Assembly: GCF_014640435.1 (NCBI RefSeq)
Contig: NZ_BMGY01000015.1
Location: 31,953 to 95,952 of the forward strand
From: Hymenobacter frigidus
Lineage (GTDB): Bacteria; Bacteroidota; Bacteroidia; Cytophagales; Hymenobacteraceae
Direction of reading: 5' to 3'
Length of the DNA stretch: 64,000 bases
Each line of letters starts with the position of its first letter. Within the stretch, counting starts at the first letter, position 1. Below the pieces are notes generated by a model. That model made no database searches. It saw only the letters and a list, made by a program, of their open reading frames with translations, and was not told the DNA's origin. The position numbers were made by a program, and so were the translations under genes. Below, one piece after another: positions 59,353 to 64,000 of the stretch.

Positions 59353-60051
59353 TTACCAGTATTTAAAAATGGTCCACAGAATTTTGTAGCCCGCCCCGAT
59401 GGTGCCGCGCACCGTGCCCGACACCTTGCTGGTGCCAATGCGCTTGCGGTAGCGCACGGGCACTTCCACGGTGCGCAGGCCCTGGCGGGCGGCTTTCACC
59501 TGCATTTCAACCGTCCAGCCGTAGGTTTTGTCTTCCATGTGCAGGGCCAGCAGGGCGGGGGCGAGGATGGCCCGAAAAGGGCCCAGGTCGGTGACGGTGC
59601 CGCCGTAGCGCAGGCGTAGCAGCCGCGAAGCCAGCCAGTTGCCAAATCGTTGCTGGGGTAGCAGCGAGCCCTTTTCCCGCACACCCAACGCCCGCGAGCC
59701 GATGACCATATCGGCCTCCCCGCGCAGGAGCGGGCCCAGGAGTTCGGGCATTTGTTCAGGAAAATCAGAGTGGTCGCCGTCGAGAAATACGACGATGTCG
59801 GGCTGTTCGGATTGCGGCCGGCCGTAGGCGTGGGCCATGCCGGCCAGGCAGGCGTAGCCGTAGCCGGGGCGTGTTTCGTGCAGTACGGTGGCCCCGTTGG
59901 CGCGGGCTATCGCGCTGGTGTTATCGGTTGAGTTGTTGTCGACGACGATGACCTCCCGCACCAGCCCAATCGGGATTTCAGCCAGCACGTAGGCAATGGC
60001 CCCAGCCTCGTTGTGAGCGGGAATGATGACACTGATACGGGGTTGGGGCAT
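59353..60051 (-). CDS. GT2 glycosyltransferase, dolichol-phosphate-mannose synthase-like
   Basis: A 232-residue soluble or membrane-associated GT2 enzyme. ISVIIPAHNEAGAIAYVLAE, EVIVVDNNSTDNTSAIARA and VVFLDGDHSDFPEQM (DxD) are the nucleotide-sugar site. TVTDLGPFRAI (~150) and PVRYRKRIGTSKVSGTVRG near the end match the DPM1/polyprenol-phosphate group. It lacks C-terminal membrane segments. It probably makes the lipid-linked sugar that the GT-C enzyme at 56384 would use (inference). Confidence 0.88.
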   Translation of the reverse strand: MPQPRISVIIPAHNEAGAIAYVLAEIPIGLVREVIVVDNNSTDNTSAIARANGATVLHETRPGYGYACLAGMAHAYGRPQSEQPDIVVFLDGDHSDFPEQMPELLGPLLRGEADMVIGSRALGVREKGSLLPQQRFGNWLASRLLRLRYGGTVTDLGPFRAILAPALLALHMEDKTYGWTVEMQVKAARQGLRTVEVPVRYRKRIGTSKVSGTVRGTIGAGYKILWTIFKYW

Positions 60052-60146
60052 GAAGACAAAAAGCTAAACTGCCACAAAGATGCCGCCGCCGCCGTAAAGC
60101 AGTACCGTGCCGCTACCTTGCGGCCGTTATTCAACTCCTCATTCGT

Positions 60147-60602
60147 ATGCTCCAGGTAGGCCAGCCCGCGCCCGATTTCACGCTCACCACCACTTCCAGC
60201 GCTATTTTCCGCCTCGCCGACCAGCGAGGCCGTCACGTCGTGCTTTATTTCTACCCCAAAGACGACACCCCCGGCTGCACCACTCAGGCCTGCTCGTTCC
60301 GGGACCAGTACGAAGATTTTAAAGACCTCGGGGCCGAGGTTGTGGGCATTAGCTCCGATAGCGAAAAATCGCATCAAAAGTTTACCCAGAAGCACCGCCT
60401 GCCCTTCGAGTTGCTGGCCGACACCGACGGAAAAGTGCGGACACTCTACGAAGTGCCCCGCGCTATGCTGGGCCTGCTGCCCGGCCGCGTCACCTTCGTG
60501 ATTGATAAAAACGGCATTATTCAGTACATCTTCAATTCCCTGACCGGCGCCACCGACCATGTGAGCAACGCCAAGAAAGTGCTGGCGGGGTTGCCGGCGT
60601 AG
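60147..60602 (+). CDS. bcp: Thioredoxin-dependent peroxiredoxin, BCP family
   Basis: A 151-residue peroxiredoxin that reduces hydroperoxides. The peroxidatic Cys44 is in YPKDDTPGCTTQACSFRD, with the resolving Cys49 five residues on, as in atypical two-cysteine BCP. The N-terminus LQVGQPAPDFTL is standard. Its promoter region contains TACCTTGC at about 60115, a near -7 match. It is divergent from the GT2 gene and is followed by the repeat cluster. Confidence 0.95.
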   Translation: MLQVGQPAPDFTLTTTSSAIFRLADQRGRHVVLYFYPKDDTPGCTTQACSFRDQYEDFKDLGAEVVGISSDSEKSHQKFTQKHRLPFELLADTDGKVRTLYEVPRAMLGLLPGRVTFVIDKNGIIQYIFNSLTGATDHVSNAKKVLAGLPA

Positions 60603-60692
60603 TTGCACAAACTACAGCGGTTCTCAGGTTGGCATACGCGGTAGAGACGCAACAACTGTGCACCAAATTGATAATTGGGCTGGGTTGTGAAT

Positions 60693-60792
60693 ATTCGCCT
60701 GTCATGCTGAGCTTGCGAAGTATCTTATCACCGCTGAACGAGTTGTTGTAGCGTGATAAGGCCTTTGGGTACACTCGGGATGACAGGCGAAT
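60693..60792. repeat. Interspersed inverted repeat, copy 9, degenerate
   Basis: The outer arms ATTCGCCTGTCATGCTGAGC and ATCCCGAGTG.../ATGACAGGCGAAT pair for ~12 bases, then an inner TCTTATCAC/GTGATAAG pair. The right arm reads GGATGACAG rather than GCATGACG, so arms of the two subfamilies face each other. Confidence 0.75.
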
Positions 60793-60835
60793 GGGATGAG
60801 TTAAGTGCCTAGACAAAATTAAACGAGGTATTAGA

Positions 60836-60929
60836 GCGTCATGCTGAGCTTGTCGAAGCATCTCTACCGCGCTTCGTCAGGGCCGTTCAACGAAGCGGTA
60901 GAGATGCTTCGACAAGCTCAGCATGACGT
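60836..60929. repeat. Interspersed inverted repeat, GTCATGCTGAGC family, copy 10
   Basis: The arms CGTCATGCTGAGCTTGTCGA and its exact reverse complement pair over about 35 bases (through GAAGCATCTCTACCGC). It is the best-preserved copy in the window, just 44 bases after copy 9. Confidence 0.93.
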
Positions 60930-60972
60930 TCTGATTGCACAATTAATTTAGAACAAGCACTTAGATTAGTTT

Positions 60973-61118
60973 CGGGGTTGGTGAATAGGTTTGGCAAGCA
61001 CGCTGTAGAGACGCATATTTGCGTCTGGTCGTTGAACGGCTGACGCAAGTACTACCAGGCGACTTTGTTCAACGACGAGACGCAAATATGCGTCTCTATA
61101 GCGTGTACACCAACCCCG
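60973..61118. repeat. Composite palindrome with 20-bp inner and 11-bp outer arms
   Basis: The outer arms CGGGGTTGGTG/CACCAACCCCG enclose a second pair, GTAGAGACGCATATTTGCGT and its near reverse complement (61004-61024; 61077-61098). It has no GTCAT core. With copies 9 and 10 it fills most of the 60603-61222 gap, which has no gene. Confidence 0.82.
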
Positions 61119-61222
61119 GAATTACTCTAGGCATACGTTGTGGGTAATAATCACTCAAACAGCTTCTCAGTGAGCCTCTGAACCGATTTGCGCGTAGAAT
61201 GGCCACACCCATTTCATTCGCG

Positions 61223-62215
61223 ATGCCTCGTTTTCTGCTGTTTCTCCTGCTGCCACTGTTGCTGAGCGCTTCATCGGCTTCGGCCCAATTACAGCCCATG
61301 CTCAACGCCACCCTCGACGGCTACGAGTACCCATTCCCAGTGAAAATTCTGCCGCTGAAGCTGGAGGGGCAGTCCCTGCGCATGGCGTACATGGACGTGC
61401 CGGCCACGGCCAAAGCCAACGGTCGGACCGTGGTGTTGCTGCACGGCAAGAACTTCTTCGGAGCCTATTGGCGCGAAACCATTCAAACGCTGTCAGCGGC
61501 CGGGTTCCGGGTGGTAGTGCCCGACCAGATTGGCTTTGGCAAGTCTGATAAGGCCGATATCCACTACTCGTTTCACCAGTTGGCGCGCAATACCAAGCGC
61601 TTGCTCGATACGCTGGGCGTGCGCAAGGCCGTGATTGTGGGCCATAGCATGGGCGGGATGCTGGCAACCCGTTTCGCCTTGCTCTATCCCGAAACCACCG
61701 AAAAGCTGGTGCTCGAAAATCCCATCGGCCTGGAAGATTACCGCGTGGGCGTGCCCTTCCAGTCGGTGGACCAGGCCGAGGCCACCGAGCTGAAAAGTAC
61801 GGAAGCCAGTATCCGTAAGTACCACGCCACCTATTACCCCAGCGGCTACCCGGCCGCCCACGACCAGTGGCTACTGCCCCTGGCTGCCCAAACGCGCAGC
61901 CCCGACTTCGCCAAAGTGGCCCGGGCTAATGCCCTCACCTACGACATGATATACCAGCAGCCGGTGTGCTATGAGTTCGGTCGTCTCGCGGTGCCCACGC
62001 TGCTCATCATCGGCCAGGATGACCGCACGGTGGTGGGCAAGGGCCTCATCAAAGACCCGAAAACGCTGGCGCAGCTGGGGCAGTACCCCGCTTTGGGCCG
62101 CCGCACTGCCACCCAAATAAAAGATGCGAAACTGGTGGAACTGGCGGGCGTGGGCCACATTCCGCATTTGGAAGCACCAGCGCAGCTTTACAAGGCGCTG
62201 CTGGGTTTTTTTTGA
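61223..62215 (+). CDS. Secreted alpha/beta hydrolase
   Basis: A 330-residue protein. MPRFLLFLLLPLLLSASSAS is a signal peptide; a start eight codons earlier at 61199 is possible. The fold is indicated by VVLLHGKNFFGAYWRETI, the nucleophile Ser in VIVGHSMGGMLATRFALL, the acid in LLIIGQDDRTVV and the His in VGHIPHLEAPAQLYKAL. The family includes esterases, lipases and haloalkane-type hydrolases, and no substrate can be assigned. Palindromes lie on both sides. Confidence 0.85.
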   Translation: MPRFLLFLLLPLLLSASSASAQLQPMLNATLDGYEYPFPVKILPLKLEGQSLRMAYMDVPATAKANGRTVVLLHGKNFFGAYWRETIQTLSAAGFRVVVPDQIGFGKSDKADIHYSFHQLARNTKRLLDTLGVRKAVIVGHSMGGMLATRFALLYPETTEKLVLENPIGLEDYRVGVPFQSVDQAEATELKSTEASIRKYHATYYPSGYPAAHDQWLLPLAAQTRSPDFAKVARANALTYDMIYQQPVCYEFGRLAVPTLLIIGQDDRTVVGKGLIKDPKTLAQLGQYPALGRRTATQIKDAKLVELAGVGHIPHLEAPAQLYKALLGFF

Positions 62216-62252
62216 GCTACTGAGCTGAGCCTGATGCCGTTGAGTAACTTGT

Positions 62253-62296
62253 CCCTTTTACGTGCTGTAAAGGGTCGTTTACAACACGTAAAAGGG
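62253..62296. repeat. Short palindrome after the hydrolase gene
   Basis: CCCTTTTACGTG (left, 62253) and CACGTAAAAGGG (right) pair, extended by a few inner bases. A probable terminator for the hydrolase, 38 bases after its stop. Confidence 0.7.
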
Positions 62297-62336
62297 CTTA
62301 CGCCTCATTGAAACCACCGTTTTCCTGAACACCCTT

Positions 62337-62753
62337 TCAATAGGGCACGCCTGCTTCCCATTCGAGGTAGATGCGTCGGGCATTGAATCGCCACACCAGC
62401 ATGGTTGCCACCGCCCAAACCGCCAGCAGGGCCACTGTGAGCAGGACCTGCTGGCGCGCGGCAGGCAGCACGAACACCAGCAGCGGCAGGGCCGCGGGCG
62501 CCACACTGTAGCAGGTCAGCCACCGGCGAAACTGGGAAAACGTGGTGGGCCGGCCCGTGTGTGCCCCGACCGCCAACAGTAGGCGCTGCAACAGGACCAG
62601 CATGGGCAACCCCAGCACAATCAGGGTGGCCAACGCCCCCAGAGTCAGGGGAAACACCAGCAGCACGAGCATTACGGAAACCTTAAGGTCGGGGAAGAAC
62701 ACGGCGCTGACAACGGCGGCAGCAGCCAAAAGTCCGGTAGCGAGGCCGACCAT
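62337..62753 (-). CDS. Membrane protein, N-terminus interrupted by an insertion
   Basis: A 138-residue hydrophobic protein with three or four membrane segments; the family is not recognised. It starts at an internal-looking ATG (MVGLATGLLAAAAVVSAVFF) only 14 bases from the left end of the MITE-like element. If the 278-bp element and one copy of the AGAGA target repeat are removed, the frame continues upstream to an ATG at 63070-63072, adding MFRTRVIYLWLQ. This gives a more natural N-terminus, so the present gene is probably 5'-truncated by the insertion. Confidence 0.6.
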   Translation of the reverse strand: MVGLATGLLAAAAVVSAVFFPDLKVSVMLVLLVFPLTLGALATLIVLGLPMLVLLQRLLLAVGAHTGRPTTFSQFRRWLTCYSVAPAALPLLVFVLPAARQQVLLTVALLAVWAVATMLVWRFNARRIYLEWEAGVPY

Positions 62754-62766
62754 TTGCAGCCAGAGA

Positions 62767-63044
62767 GGCCTTCTTATAGCAGCGAGGGGGCAGAATTACT
62801 CTAAGCAGTTTCGGGTGCGGGCCACAAAGTCGTAACTTATTGACCTATTACGTTTTGGGGCTTACTCAACCAATTAGTACCGCAAACATGGTTCAAAAAG
62901 GCAGTCCAAAAAGAAATAGCAATTTGGCTTACTGAACCTGACTTTTTGAGCCATGTGAAAATGGCATCTAGCTAAATGGCAGTCACATACAATATAGCAC
63001 TTGTTCTTAGAGTAAGTTTGTCCCCCTGCTGCTATAAGAAGGCC
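62767..63044. mobile_element. MITE-like element with 39-bp terminal inverted repeats
   Basis: The left end GGCCTTCTTATAGCAGCGAG (to 62805, ending CTAAG) is repeated, inverted, at 63006-63044 (ending GGCC) with a few mismatches. AGAGA lies directly outside both ends (62762-62766 and 63045-63049) and looks like a 5-bp target duplication. The inside (~200 bases) has no good gene and is richer in A and T than the surroundings. It is non-autonomous; the transposase family is not identified. Confidence 0.8.
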
Positions 63045-63203
63045 AGAGATAGATAACGCGCGTTCGGAACATCCGGCGAAGGTGCAGAGGAAATACAAAA
63101 GCAATCCTCCTTTCAGTGTACGGGCCTAAGTTTACGGCAGTACCGTTTGGCTAAACTCGGATTTTATCTGATTACTTAGTGGCGCGTTAAGAAGATAACC
63201 ACC

Positions 63204-63632
63204 ATGAAGAGCGAAGGATGGCTAAAAGGGCTCGCTTTCCTGCTTGGTTTTAAGCATAAATCTCCCGCCGAACGAGCTGAAGGTGGAACGCAACTGGTGC
63301 TGGATGCTCTAGAAAGAATGGTGGCGGTTCACTTGCCTGTAGCCGAGATTCAGGAAATCCACCTCATCGGCGCAATCGCCTACTCGGCGGCGGAACTGGC
63401 CGCCATCGAAGCACAGATTCGCCAAGGCTTGGTGCCAGCGTTTTCCTTTCCCACTTCCTGGGACAGCCCAGACTTCATTGACTTTTATCGCATTACTACC
63501 CGCACCGACACGTATGTGTGTGCTGTCAGCGACCACTACGATTACCTGCGGCAAGACCAGTTGCTGATGTGGGAGAAAGTGTATGGTACAGTAGTGGTCG
63601 ACCACCTACCGGTAAGCCATAAGTACCGCTAG
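63204..63632 (+). CDS. Hypothetical protein
   Basis: A 142-residue cytosolic protein, MKSEGWLKGLAFLLGFKHKS at the start. Contains SPDFIDFYRITTRTDTYVCA and DQLLMWEKVYGTVVVDHLP. No domain or catalytic motif was recognised. The coding pattern and the isolated position suggest a real gene. Confidence 0.5.
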   Translation: MKSEGWLKGLAFLLGFKHKSPAERAEGGTQLVLDALERMVAVHLPVAEIQEIHLIGAIAYSAAELAAIEAQIRQGLVPAFSFPTSWDSPDFIDFYRITTRTDTYVCAVSDHYDYLRQDQLLMWEKVYGTVVVDHLPVSHKYR

Positions 63633-64000
63633 CATTTTGCGTCCGTGCTCGAATGCGGTCGAGGGTTTGGTCATCAACCAAGACAAAAGAAACGCTCGTT
63701 TGCCTGAACGGCAGAAATCAGCCCGGCACCTGGTGGCCACTGGCTTCAATGGGGCAGGGCGAGTTTAAGAAACTCGTCCATCAATCAAAGTTTACGAAAT
63801 AGCCCGAAGGGATGAGTTTCGTAAACGCCAAACAAGAGCCCGGTCCCCCGCCAAAGTACCACGCCGGCAGCATCGAACACCGCAAGGCCAAAACCACCAC
63901 TTTTCCGAGGTCGGGTTTATAACATACATTATCCTATCCTATCCTATGTTCAGACACGACCTCTTAATTTAGGTCAATGAAGGAAAGGAGTGGAGTAAGA
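63633..64000. other. Gene-poor end of the window
   Basis: No convincing gene. The stretch contains the hairpin GTTTACGAAA/TTTCGTAAAC (63790-63826), a short tandem TATCC run (about 63929-63945), and a 36-codon frame (63812-63922) too short to support. Codon-like sequence there may be the remains of a gene. Confidence 0.4.

Noticed and set aside
4122..60929. Repeats as a CRISPR array
   Set aside because: Copies are scattered kilobases apart, each is an inverted pair, and there are no regular spacers or cas genes.
63812..63922. 36-codon frame near the window end
   Set aside because: Too short, no recognised motif, and a stop just upstream; listed only within the gene-poor region.
63929..63945. 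TATCC tandem run
   Set aside because: Only three units; no sign of function.
1..64000. tRNA, rRNA and riboswitch genes
   Set aside because: Intergenic stretches were read for cloverleaf ends, T-boxes and common riboswitch cores, and none was recognised by eye; a covariance search would settle this.

Overview
The window looks like ordinary chromosome from a high-GC member of the Bacteroidota, most likely Hymenobacter or a close relative. This is inferred from the gene content (DUF2851, a DUF885 lipoprotein, a type IX secretion sorting tail on an amylase, MarC, TrhO), from the gene order around efp-accB-accC and DUF177-rpmF-plsX-fabH, and from many TAnnTTTG-type -7 promoter boxes just upstream of genes. 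No rRNA, tRNA, CRISPR array, prophage or intact insertion sequence was seen.

Layout. 1-7.5 kb: the end of a saccharopine dehydrogenase, an ABC exporter pair, a marC-rnhA-trmN6 operon, a class V aminotransferase, aroQ, xerD and a small STAS-like gene. 7.6-17 kb: ftsK, a LolA-like carrier protein, DUF2851 overlapping an unknown membrane protein, a NeuD-like acyltransferase, trhO and udp, then a degraded gene. 17.5-27.2 kb: an acyl-CoA reductase divergent from a ferredoxin, a nitrilase plus PP-loop sugar amidotransferase pair, valS, a lipoyl-dependent E2 acyltransferase and small secreted proteins. 27.2-35.8 kb (minus strand): the fatty-acid/ribosome block DUF177, rpmF, plsX, fabH, efp, accB, accC, with pdxA and an M17 aminopeptidase upstream. 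36-46 kb: rsmA, a D-2-hydroxyacid dehydrogenase, greA with a terminator in its leader, a HIT protein fused to a nuclease-inhibitor-like domain, a convergent secreted DNA/RNA nuclease, BI-1, an esterase and a T9SS-exported alpha-amylase. 46-60.6 kb: aspA, DUF885, a thioredoxin-like protein, YdcF, an aldehyde dehydrogenase, an ECF sigma/anti-sigma pair, a carboxymuconolactone decarboxylase-like protein with a rhodanese lipoprotein, three envelope glycosyltransferase genes and bcp. 60.6-64 kb: a repeat-rich stretch, an alpha/beta hydrolase, a membrane gene cut by a 278-bp MITE-like element, and a hypothetical gene.

Intergenic spaces carry many long inverted repeats. Ten share the core GTCATnCTGAGC and several further palindromes appear unrelated to them. 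Most lie at gene 3' ends and some touch stop codons, so they may act as two-way terminators as well as mobile repeats.

The observations most worth following are the HIT-NuiA fusion beside a NucA-type nuclease, the MITE-like insertion whose removal restores a longer reading frame, the nitrilase/PP-loop pairing that resembles a split NAD-synthetase architecture, and a promoter-terminator-greA leader that resembles the attenuated greA leader of E. coli.
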